Below, piece by piece: positions 1 to 9,325 of a stretch of DNA of 64,000 bases; within the stretch, counting starts at the first letter, position 1; each line of letters opens with the position of its first letter. A model generated the notes under the pieces. That model was not told where the DNA came from and made no database searches. It saw only the letters and a program-made list of their open reading frames with translations. Position numbers and translations under genes: made by a program. The stretch comes from Pictodentalium vernedei (lineage: Eukaryota; Mollusca; Scaphopoda; Dentaliida; Dentaliidae): NCBI GenBank assembly GCA_031216915.1, contig CM062294.1:394435217-394499216 (forward strand). Direction: 5' to 3'.

Positions 1-67
1 AGAAAAAAAAAAACAATATCGATAAAGTATAAAAAATATATAAATAATAAAAAATAATAAAAAGAAA

Positions 68-820
68 ATGTCAGAACATCTACTATTAGAACAGATAGTC
101 GAGAATACGGCTGCGAAACAGTCCTATCAAATCATAGTGAGTCATGACACGACTCGATTCACTACGAAATTCGAACCTTCCATCGAATTGAAGAAGGCAA
201 AGAGATACGAGATGGCTTTGGTTAATCTCGAGACTTACTATTCATTTCCCAACGTCACCAAAAAGAATAATGCGTTCAAGTATTCCGACGGCATGGATTG
301 GTTCGAGATTCGAATTCCCAAAGGGAGTTACGACATAGACGATCTGAACCGTCACATCCAGATGAGGCTAATGACCGACGGCCACGGAAGCAAGATGATA
401 AGACTCGCTCCCAATACGAGTACTCTACAGACGATAGTAGACTTGGGAGATAATTTCTGAGTGGATTTTAGTGCAGAAGATTCGATCGGCAAGATGTTGG
501 GATTCGATTGAAAGATGTATCGAGGTCACGTCGCATCCGAAAATATGGTCGACATTCTCGTGGTCAATAGCATTTTAGTGAATGTCAATGTGATCGTTGG
601 AAGCTATGTCAATGGTAGCGCTCAGTCTGCGATCTACTCATTCTTTCTGGACATTTCACCAGGTTATAAGATCGTGGAGCAACCTCACAATCTTGTCTAT
701 CTACCCGTGATTCTAGACATGCTGTATAGCATTGAAACCACGTTGATGGATCAGAACAGCGATCTGTTAGGTTTTCATGGAGAGAGAGTGACTATACGAT
801 TTCACATCAGAGAGATCTGA
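68..820 (+). pseudogene. Polinton penton-like minor capsid protein (broken copy A)
   Basis: The reading frame aligns over its whole length with the intact 251-residue gene at 46598-47353, sharing blocks such as YEMALVNLETYYSFPNV and IPKGSYDIDDLN. From established knowledge, Polintons encode a single jelly-roll penton-like minor capsid protein, and I assign this family by gene context and conservation. Two in-frame TGA stops (458-460 and 508-510) interrupt it; both are CGA in copy B, so both look like C-to-T changes at CpG. No frameshift is present, so loss of function is recent compared with the other copy A genes. It is followed by an AT-rich spacer and a tRNA-like sequence. Confidence 0.8.
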
Positions 821-954
821 GAGAAAAAAAAAAATAATAAATATAATTTGAAAAAAAAATAATATCTTTAAAAAAAACAAAAAAAAATTTTGTTTTTTTA
901 ATTTTTTCATATATTACATAAGAAATAAAAAAACAACAAAAAAAAAACAAAAAA

Positions 955-1051
955 ATGTCGGTGGCTGAGTGGTGTGCGTGGTTCAGTATAGTTTCGCTAG
1001 GCGTTTGGTTTCGAAGGAAACTCTCTCGGCGTGGGTTCGAACCCCCGCCAT
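955..1051 (+). tRNA. tRNA-like sequence (type II Ser/Leu-like, probably degenerate)
   Basis: An internal Pol III promoter is visible: box A TGGCTGAGTGG at 962-972 and box B GGTTCGAACCC at 1034-1044. Acceptor arms ATGTCGG (955-961) and CCGCCAT (1045-1051) pair at six of seven positions. The 97-base length and long middle section suggest a Ser/Leu-type tRNA with long variable arm or an intron, but the anticodon stem does not fold cleanly and the T stem is imperfect. The equivalent spacer in copy B (47354-47494) lacks it. It could be a tRNA pseudogene, a SINE head or an element-borne tRNA. Confidence 0.4.
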
Positions 1052-1286
1052 GCTAATGTAAACAAAACCAGCGTCCTTTCTTAATTCTATGGCATCCGAG
1101 AAATTTGAAAAAGACAAGTGTCGCTGATTTCTTCTGAGATGCAGTTCGTAGAATTAAGTACTTAGATGCAACTTTCTGATGAATAAAAAAACTTATAGTT
1201 TTTAATAATAATAATAAAAAAAGAAAACTTATAATATTCATAATTAAAAAAAAGTATATATACTTGCAAATGAAAAAATAACAAAT

Positions 1287-1902
1287 ATGATGAGTAGTCT
1301 ATACATAAATAAAAATGTGAACATATCCAAAGGACAGAAAGCTAAACTTCACAGTGTTGAGAAATTGTGGTGAGGCCATTAGATTTAAATTCAGTTACGA
1401 AGATCTGATGGGTGGCGGCCACGATCGGATCGCCTGGACTAAAACTCAAATCAAAAGGATGGAGAAAGTGATTCATAATCGAATGGGAATGACTGTGAGA
1501 GTGAGTCTCGCTCATTTGAGATATAATCTGAGAATGAAAGGTGGTTTCTCACCAATATTGGCGGGACTTGCCGCCAAAGCATTATCCATTCTCGCGAAGA
1601 TGGTGTTGCCAGCTCTGGGCATGGGAGCTCTCTCGGGACTCAATAGTTCGGGAGTCGAGAAAATTAATGGGTAGAGGATTGTTTTTGAAGAAGAGGGGAA
1701 ACAGACTGTTTCTGAAGAAGGGAGGAGCTGTGTGTCGTGTAGTCATTGAAGGTAAAGGATTGTATCTAGGACCTGCGAGAAAGGGCAGTGGCGATGATGC
1801 TTTCCACAGAGACAAGAGAATGTGGAACCGATCAGTGAAGGTTTGTTGTTCGGTCAGAATTCACCATTTAAGAATATACCCCTTTTAGGTATGTTATTAT
1901 AA
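1287..1902 (+). pseudogene. Polinton hydrophobic/glycine-rich virion protein (broken copy A)
   Basis: Aligns with the intact 203-residue gene at 47495-48106: shared KNVNIS start region, QIKRME, LRYNLRMKGGF, the Ala/Leu-rich hydrophobic stretch and GLFLKK / GKGLYL repeats. Frameshifts near 1350, near 1663 (one extra A in an A-run) and in the C-terminal third break it. The family is common in Polintons; the amphipathic, hydrophobic centre is reminiscent of adenovirus membrane-active or core peptides, but that role is inference. The next gene in copy B is the 149-aa pair, whereas here an unrelated cargo region follows. Confidence 0.75.
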
Positions 1903-1941
1903 AAAAAAATAACGATTAAAAAAAACTAACAATTAAAAAAA

Positions 1942-2498
1942 ATGAAACAAAAGGAGAGAAAACAACTTCCAACAGACCTATTAACAAAACATTCGTTTTA
2001 TGAAAAGCTTTTAGCTTTTTCACAATGTTTACATGAGTATGCATTAGAAATAATTCAATCAGAACAAATCGTACATGATGCATCTTTAAACGGGTTCGGA
2101 ACATAGTTTTCATTAATATTGTTTTTCATATTCATAAATCAAAGTTATTTCGAAAATATTGAAACAATGAAATGTTCGAACAAAAAAAAAGTGTCTTACC
2201 AAGATTTTGACATGATTATAGATGTCCTAGATCGTTTAAAATATTAAGTGAAATTTGTAGAACTTTACAATTACGGGAAATATCATTACATTATTTATTG
2301 CACGGAAACATAATTAATGTATTGGATCGTGGTGATGAAAATATTGAAAAATCCATTTGTGCATGTGTTGAATTTATTCACAGATTACACTTGTTCGCAT
2401 CAAATAGATGGTGGATCGAATTTGCTGAAAGGTTAAAAATCATTACGGATTATTTCCCACATCATTCTAATGATGACGACGATGTCGATAAAAAATGA
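1942..2498 (+). pseudogene. Cargo remnant, possible RIG-I-type CARD/death-fold protein
   Basis: A short open stretch starting at 1942 (55 codons) ends in TAG near 2104; the same frame resumes to about 2248, and a second frame runs from about 2250 to TGA at 2498. The latter encodes a helical, aromatic-rich segment with LLHGNIINVLDRGDENIEKS followed by a NRWWIEFAERLK block and an acidic tail. The spacing of hydrophobics and the WW..F...L pattern faintly resemble the last helices of RIG-I-like CARDs. There is no counterpart in copy B. The function is not established; treat the CARD suggestion as a hypothesis. Confidence 0.35.
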
Positions 2499-2683
2499 TG
2501 GTTTTATCGAAATATGAAAAGCATAAAATCCTTCTTTCTAAAAACATGTCATCTCTTTCCTATAATAATATGCTCGATCATAATAGACGAGAAGTATTTG
2601 TTCATTCATTTGATGATGTAATGAATAGATTGTGTTGTTATAAAAAATGTAATATACATAAAAAGAAAAAAAAAAAAAAATAA
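2495..2683 (+). CDS. Short hypothetical ORF overlapping the cargo remnant
   Basis: This 62-codon ORF overlaps the end of the preceding remnant by four bases and ends in a poly-lysine run encoded by an A-rich tract. I recognise no domain and no counterpart in copy B. It could be a chance ORF in AT-rich sequence or the tail of the preceding cargo gene in another frame. Confidence 0.2.
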   Translation: MMVLSKYEKHKILLSKNMSSLSYNNMLDHNRREVFVHSFDDVMNRLCCYKKCNIHKKKKKKK

Positions 2684-2750
2684 TACAAAAACAAATAATA
2701 GAAAAAAATAATAAGAATAGAAATGTGTTTTATATATAATAATTATAATT

Positions 2751-3200
2751 ATGAGTAAAATGAATGATTCCATGGAATCGAGAGCTTAATTTCTTCGAAG
2801 GGTGCTATGCAGAGCTTATGTGATCTGCGTGAACGAACAACTTCCTCACGTCTTGAACGAAAGATGTTTTGGCTGTTGAGAGGAGACAGAATTTAATCAC
2901 AGTAATCATTTGCGTCTTACAATGGAATGGGAAGATATCGTCACCACGTATTTCATGCCCGCATTGGAATACATTCGATGCAACAACATGATCGAACGTT
3001 GGAATCAATTCGTGTCTTACGTCGGAGAACCCAAGCCCACTAAATCGGAAAAGTTGAAGTTAGCACAAAGATGTCTCACCACCGAAGACAGAGGACGCGT
3101 TTTGGAATATTTGTTGGAAAAGGGGAGACCACTAAAGAAAATTTCCGATAGGAGTCATGTTTTGAATTCCTTGTTGAATGAAAGGGGAAGAAACCACTAA
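2751..3200 (+). pseudogene. Polinton small zinc-binding-like protein (broken copy A)
   Basis: Matches the minus-strand gene at 60963-61337 in copy B: shared ICVNE/ICVND segment, the ERCxGC Cys pair, an H..H motif, TMExED and a C-terminal SEKLKLA-like tail. In-frame stops TAA (near 2785) and TGA (near 2877) interrupt it. The C-x2-C followed by spaced His residues and Cys suggests a small zinc-binding module. It precedes the membrane-protein gene exactly as in copy B, so the two genes travel as a unit. Function unknown. Confidence 0.6.
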
Positions 3201-3290
3201 AACATTTTTTCCATCAAATAATAAGGGATGAAAATAAAAAATACATAAAAAAATAATAGATATAAATAAATATATAAAAAAAAAATAAAA

Positions 3291-3964
3291 ATGGAACTTT
3301 GAAGTAAAAACATCTATCCATCGTTAGAGAAGTCAGACATCGAGTCCTCGGCACCTCTTCTACCACCAGAAAGTAGTGACGACGTGGGGCAGAGGTATCG
3401 AATTGAACAGATTAATAGAATTCAACCGTATCTGATGCAAGAGAGAGAGATTCTCATTGTTCGCTCAATAAGAAATATTCGAGATTAGAGAAACTTGTGA
3501 GTGGTGTGGATTTGACTCTCATCACAGTCTCTATGGGTTTGAATGTTGCCGGAATCAGTCTATTGTCAGCCGCCATCATTGCTCTTCCAGTCATGTTGGC
3601 TGTAGAAGGATTGGCTTTGACTGCTGGATTCGTTAGTACGATCGGAAAATTTCTCGCTAAGAAATTATCCATAAAGGCTAGGAAGCACAAAAACATAAGC
3701 ATTTTAGCTGATGCAAAGATCGACACCGTGTCGGATAAGCTCTCCCTAGCATTGAAAGATGGTAGGATTTCGGATGATAAGTACGTCAACATATTGAACG
3801 AAAAACAAAAATACGAAGTCATGAAAGCGAAGATAAGAGTCAAGAGTCGTCAGATCATCAAGGAACAATTGAAGGATTCTCTTATGGAAAAAGGTAGGGA
3901 AGAAGCGAGCCAATCATTTCATAAATTGTTGGATCCCAAAAAGATTCCAGAAGCAGTCGATTGA
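3291..3964 (+). pseudogene. Polinton conserved membrane-segment protein (broken copy A)
   Basis: Homologous to the intact 220-residue gene at 60203-60865. Shared features are RYRIEQINRIQ near the N terminus, a KKYSR basic stretch, a long hydrophobic region (SMGLNVAGISLLSAAIIALP) and a charged helical tail with MEKGREEA. A TGA stop lies four codons after the start and there is a frameshift in the GA-dinucleotide run near 3447. From family knowledge this protein recurs beside Polinton integrases; its role (membrane remodelling or virion membrane protein) is undetermined. Confidence 0.7.
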
Positions 3965-4089
3965 AAAAAATAAATATATATATATATATAAAGAAAAATA
4001 AAATAGAATTATATATAAATTTAAAAAAGTACGAAAAATGAATAATTAAATATATATACGAAAAATAACATAAATCCAAAACAAAATAA

Positions 4090-5395
4090 ATGTCTTGCCT
4101 CAAATGCAAGAGAGTTACCAACACGATTAATGTTAAAAAAGTATTGACGAAAAATAACAGACCCATGCTTTGCGGAATGTGTAAAGTGTGCAGTTTGACC
4201 AAAATGCAGTTCGTCAAATGCAGCGTCGGCCTGATGAATAAATTGATTAATAATCTACCGTCGAAATGCATCTGCCAGGATATCATTTCACTGGACCAGG
4301 CATGTAATTAAATAAGAGATTGAATCGAGATCTGACTCCTAAATCTTGGAGCAAACCCATCAATAGGGTGGATTCGGCCGCTTACACTCACGATCTGTGC
4401 TATGCTAAACATCCCGACGTCGAGACTCATAACTGAATCTGCGATAAAAACATGTTGACGCAAATGAAAAATATACCAAATCTCACTAGGAGAGAGAGAC
4501 TCGAATGTTAGATGGTTGGTAAAGTGATCGGTACCAAACGTCGATTCGGATGGGTGTGATAAAAAAAAAGTGTCCAGAAAAAATTACTAACGAATGCATT
4601 GGCGAATGACCTACACAAGTCCGTCACAAGTAAATTTTGAAGGAGAAGGGTGTTCGTGATGGGTCTGGATCAGATCTAGTCGGCCGATTTGGTCGACATG
4701 AAATCAGGTTTGAGATGGAACAAGGGCGTTAAATACATACTGACAGTCATCGACGTGTTTTCGAAATACAGATGGATGAGACCTCTGAAGAATAAGTTGG
4801 TAGCTTGCATGGCCGAGGCTCTGAAGAGCATAATCGCATCGTCTTCTCAAAAACTGGATAAATTGTGGGTAGACAAGGGGAAGAAATTTTACAACCATCA
4901 CGTTTGTCGATTGGTCGACATCTATTCCATCGAAAATGAAGGGAAAGCTAATGTGATCGAACATTGGAATGGAACCATGAAGCAAAAAATGAACAAGTAT
5001 TTAACGGCCAATAAGACCGAGAAATATATCGATGTTCTAGACGAACTGGTCGAAAAATACAACAACACATGACACAGATCGATCAAGATGATGCCAGTGG
5101 AAGCTAGCAATCCTCGAAACGAAAAATGTGTCTTTGCGAATCTCTATCCTGAAAGGTTCAAGACCAAGAAGGAGTCCAGACCACCGAAATTTGCAATCGG
5201 TGATCGAGTGAAAATCACTTCTTATAAGTCACTCTTCGAGAAAGGTTACACTCCACAATGGGCCAAGGAAATCTTCAAGTTCATTAGAATATTTTACATG
5301 GATCCAGTGACTTACGAAATAGAAGCATTAGAGGATGACAGCAGAGAAACATTGGACAATTTTATGAACAAGAATTGCAGAAGACGGCATTTTGA
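4090..5395 (+). pseudogene. Zinc-ribbon/PLA2-like domain in frame with integrase (broken copy A)
   Basis: The 5' part encodes CLKCKR and a second C-x2-C (zinc-ribbon-like), then after one frameshift near 4262 a phospholipase A2-like core with FTGPG and YTHDLCY, ending in RRFGWV. The same frame continues through several stops into the integrase: DLVDM, VIDVFSKY, LWVDKG (second catalytic Asp) and IEHWNGTM (Glu), then a VGD/IGDRV C-terminal domain. Stops occur at TGA/TAA after RFGWV, in the linker, before SADLV and at 5070. The integrase joins the element into host DNA; the PLA2-like fold in parvovirus capsids breaches endosomes. All breaks here are inactivating. Confidence 0.8.
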
Positions 5396-5534
5396 AAAAC
5401 CAACCCTTCACTTTTTTTACACATATTATAGTAAGGAAAAAAAAAATAAAAATAAACATAATAATTTAAAAACACCCCAATTTATAATAAAAAAAGCAAA
5501 TGAATTAACACAAACCAAAAAAAAAACCAAAAAC

Positions 5535-6769
5535 ATGACGAATATATTAGATATTACTGAAGGTCTGTTGAGAGACGAAAGCATTCAAGAATACGAAGTT
5601 CACGAGTATGAACCCGTGACTGGAACCAGTCTGAACAATGCTGGTGAGATAAGAATCAACGTCGAGACTCAAGATCTGTTCGTTCACCCCAGCGAAAGTT
5701 ACATAGCGATACAGGGACATTTCACCAAGGAAGATGGAAGCAATTATGCCGACGACGATGTGGTCACTCTAGCTAATAATGGCATGATGCATCTGTTCAG
5801 TAATATAAAATACATGCTCTCGGGGACAAGAGATAGAATCCATGTTTCATCCAGGACAGTTCCTTGACATATCCGGACGATTTTTCGAAATCTAAAGGAC
5901 TCAGTCAATTGTGGGTGAAAGACACCATCGCCGACATGAGTGTAGCTAATACCGGTGCCGCCTTGAGATTCGACTATGTCGTCAAGACGTCGAGACCTAA
6001 AGGAACGTTTTCGTTCAGGATACCTCTGAAGCACATATTCGGATTCGCAGAAGATTACGATAAGATTCTCTATGGATTCAAACACAACCTAACGTTGATT
6101 CGAAAAGGAAACAACGAAGCCATCATGAGACCCGCTGTGATCAATGCGGGTAAGATACATCTAAACAAGATATCTTGGTTTGTTCCGCACGTGTTGCCTA
6201 TGGTCGTGGAGAAAGTACGTCTCTACAAGATCATAGAATCGAAGAGTAAGTTACTGGTGGGATTCGGAATGAGACAGTGCGACATGGCTAGTGTTCCATC
6301 ATCCAGCAATCACTTTGATTGGAGATTGACTGTGAAAACTGCTTCGGACAGACCGGAATTCATCATAGTGGCATCTCAGACCGATAGGGATGGGACTCAA
6401 GAGAAAAATCCTTCTCTGTTCGATCATTGTGACTTGCGAAACATGCAGGTATTTCTAAATGCCATGAGATATCCAGCCATCGATTATAACGCCTCTTTCA
6501 ATAAGAACAATTTCTGCAGACTATACGGCAATGCTGCCGATTTCAAAAAGAAACATCATCGACTGGACGAATTGATGGGTAATCCTAACATCACTCCCAC
6601 CGAATACAAATTGATGTATCCCCTGTTCATATTCGATGTCAGTAAACAGACTGAGCGACTCAAGAGTAGCGTCTTAGAAATTCAGATTAAGATGCAATTC
6701 GACAAGAACGTGCTGAGGAGAACCGAGGCTTTTGCCTTAGTCCTGTCAGATAGAGAGTTAGAATTCTAA
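5535..6769 (+). pseudogene. Polinton major capsid protein, double jelly-roll (frameshifted copy A)
   Basis: About 412 codons aligning end to end with copy B 57361-58605. Shared blocks include DLFVHPSESYI, LANNGMMHLFSNIKYMLSG, FSFRIPLKHIFGFA and SSVLEIQIKMQFD. A single extra G near 5822 shifts the frame midway through the N-terminal third; the rest of the frame is open to 6769. I assign it as the major capsid protein by length, abundance of beta-type sequence, position next to the integrase and conservation with capsid-region proteins of other Polintons; this is family knowledge rather than something the sequence proves. Confidence 0.75.
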
Positions 6770-6877
6770 TTGGATGGACAAAAAATGTCTATCGTTCGAT
6801 GAAAAAAATAAAAAATATATATATAAAAGAAAAAAAAAGAAAAAAAATATATATAAATTAAAAAAAACTTTTAAAAA

Positions 6878-7186
6878 ATGAATAATCAAGATAGAGAATG
6901 TTTGAGACCAAATCGAAAGCATTTGGTAGATAACATAGATGAGAGCAATTTATTAAATATATTAGATCGGTTGGAAACGACAACACCCGTAATATTGACT
7001 TCAGAAGTGGTAGAACGAATTAAAAAACAGGGAACAGCCATGAAAGACTGCGTGAGACATTTACTAGATATGTTAACATATTGAGGAGAAACGGCTTTCG
7101 AAGAATTTATTATTGCTATGTGCGATTTCGGTTTAGACATGGACGAGTGCTTTAAGAATGTTAAACAAAAAAAAAAAAATAAATAA
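6878..7186 (+). pseudogene. CARD-domain (death-fold) protein carried by Polinton copy A
   Basis: About 102 codons. The pattern LRPNRKHLVDNID...LLNILDRL...ILTSEVVERIKK...CVRHLLDML, then GETAFEEFIIAM, matches the six-helix CARD signature (Leu-rich helix 1, 'LT..E.E.I' in helices 3-4, 'LLD.L..RG..AF..F' in helices 5-6). CARDs nucleate apoptosome, inflammasome and innate signalling complexes; a free-standing CARD from a virus usually acts as a decoy or adaptor (inference). One TGA at 7082-7084 interrupts the frame just before the GETAF block, after which it stays open to 7186. It lies between the capsid gene and the convergent-gene hairpin. Copy B has nothing comparable at this spot. Confidence 0.65.
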
Positions 7187-7225
7187 AAAGTAGTAAATAA
7201 ATAATTAAAATACCAAAAAAAAATG

Positions 7226-7280
7226 TAATTGGATTTTGAGAGAAATTGTTGAATATAATTCATCTCTCAAAATCCAATTA
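7226..7280. terminator. Perfect 18-bp hairpin between convergent gene blocks, copy A
   Basis: Arms 7226-7243 and 7263-7280 are perfect reverse complements separated by 19 bases, and a T-rich run follows. It sits exactly between the plus-strand CARD gene and the minus-strand fibre gene, so it is placed to end transcripts from both sides. Confidence 0.55.
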
Positions 7281-7325
7281 TATATTTTTTTGAGTTGTCT
7301 TCCCTACATCACAAAAGTGATTATT

Positions 7326-8705
7326 TCAAATTTTTTTTTCCCATTGTTTGTTCAGAGGATCGAGTTCGATCAACAGAGTGGCCACGGAAGTTGCTGCTTC
7401 GGGATTATTGGTTTTCATCTTGAAATTGATCCTATCCCCCATCTGCACCTTGAGAGGTGTACTGAAGATGCTGGTGTTCGAGTGTTGTTCCTTCATCTTT
7501 TCGACTCTGTACCTCTTATCGGGTTCCACACCATTCACCACGAGATTGACGTCCGCTCTATTGCTCATGTCTGTAGATGTCAGACTCATTCGAATGATAT
7601 CACCTCCCGCCAGCATGGGATATCCTATCAGACCGTGCAGCGGTCCGTTACCTCCGTTTCCAAAGGACCATTCGGCTTTTTCCGCTTCTTATGCACTGCT
7701 CTCCTCAGTCCAGATGGTAATCAATTGTCTGTCGTATTTTATCTTTTCCACGATGGACATCAGAGTGCAGGCATCCCACATGTGCGCGGGATCTGATAGA
7801 TTCGTGAGTGCGTGTCCTCCCATGTCCAATTTGCCTTCCATGATATCACCCTTTCTCTAGACCGTATTTTCGTCCAAATACTGTCTGCTGACTGCACTGG
7901 AATCAAATTCTAGTTCGTCGTCGAGACAGAATAGATTATGACCAACCATGTCGATGCCGGCCTCCATGGCTCTTCCGGATTTTTTATTCAGATACAATTC
8001 GTTGACTAGAGATTCCAGATAGGATTGAGAATCGTGTAGGGCAGAATCCACATAGCCTTTGTTGACCACCGTTGAGTCTTCATCCTCATCCTCGATCTGG
8101 GACAGATTCAATATCTTATTGAATCCCGCATCCAGATCCGATTTCATTTGTAGCTTGTCGACATTATTCTTTCTCAGTTCCAAGTCTACGTTTTGTTTGA
8201 TCGCCGATCATTGGGATTCATGGGAGCGGGCATGTTGATTATCTTGTTAGAATTTGTGTTCAATTCAGACTGCATCACTTTAAGAACGTAGCGATCTCTC
8301 AGATGTTTACTGAATCTCCCGTGAGCATCATCCACATATCTTTTAGTGGTGACATCGGTCGAATATCTAGGATCCGCTACATTCACCACTCATTTAGATT
8401 TCATGTTGAGATCGTCCGTCATGTCTTTATTCACGTAATTATCTCTCATCATCTGGTCAGAAATTTTCGTCTCCTCTATCGACGCATTTTTTAGTAATGG
8501 CATCCAACAGATCGATCGGTTTGGGAAGATTGTAGATTTTCTTATTGTTTAAATTTAAAGGTTCTTCACGAGGTTCATATCTCCGGACGTATCGTTCACC
8601 CAAGTTGACAATGTCAACACCACCACCAACAACTTCAACCATTCTTCTTTTCTTTCAAGAGGAACCTTCATTATCATCAGCGCGACCAAATGTATCGACT
8701 GTCAT
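7326..8705 (-). pseudogene. Fibre/tail-like protein with 'DPxDAxTKKYVD' repeats (broken copy A)
   Basis: Reading from 8705 the frame starts TVDTFGR and aligns with copy B 55144-56499. It contains the repeat LPKPIDLLDAITKK, repeated variants around KKYVD and DNKGYVDSA, and a C-terminal globular domain (NRADVNLVVNGVE, TNNPEAATS, IELDPLNKQ). Such 'TKKYVD' repeats are typical of trimeric receptor-binding fibres in phage-like and Polinton proteins (family knowledge), so it may be the vertex fibre. It is broken by a TGA near the start, by frameshifts around 8185 and 8400-8460, and by a stop around 7857. It is the first gene of the minus-strand block. Confidence 0.65.
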
Positions 8706-8838
8706 GTTTGTTTTTTTGTTTTTTTTTGTTTTTTTTAATTTTTATTATTATTCAAAAATTTTATTTTTTTATTATTTTAACTATAACAACCAAAAATTTG
8801 TATTTATATATCTCTATATATATATATCAAAATTTTTT

Positions 8839-9272
8839 TTAATGTAAATCGTTGAGAATATCCTGTAAGTGATCTCCTTCCGACCATCTCTTGAGAATGT
8901 AGAGACACAAGTGACCGCAAAACACTCGATCTGGTGCTTGCACTCTTTCGGTATTATAAATAACTTGCGTTGAATAGTTCCTTATGTCTATCGGCGGTGA
9001 GATTTCGTAGCTATCGAAATAATAATTTTATTGTTCCCATTCGAAAACCACACGGCCCAATGTGTGCCCTCAACTCTGATATCATCCTGATTTAAAATTC
9101 AACATTCCGAATCGTCATCTTTTTTTCTCGGGAAGGCATCTCTAGAAAACACACCTCGAAAATGTTTGATTTTTAAATCTTTTGCCGCTTTTGACAGATC
9201 AATGTTGAATAAGGGTTCAATGGGTAAGATTACACTTTCTACGGATATTTGTTTTATTTTCTTCTTATTCAT
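8839..9272 (-). pseudogene. Adenain-like cysteine protease (broken copy A)
   Basis: The frame from 9272 begins NKKKIKQISVESVILP and contains AAKDLKIKHFRGVFSRDAF and GTHW (catalytic His region), matching the intact protease at 54555-54989. A stop replaces the codon after SEC, and frameshifts destroy the Asp and catalytic Cys regions, so no active enzyme can be made. In adenoviruses and Polintons this protease matures capsid proteins. Gene order fibre-protease-polymerase is the same as in copy B. Confidence 0.7.
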
Positions 9273-9325
9273 AAATCTTTATTTTATTTTTTTTAAAATT
9301 TATATTCTTTAATTTATAAAAGAAA

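Noticed and set aside
7348..7860. Long plus-strand ORFs opposite the fibre gene.
   Set aside because: They are antisense shadows of the minus-strand fibre pseudogene, which has a homologue in copy B.
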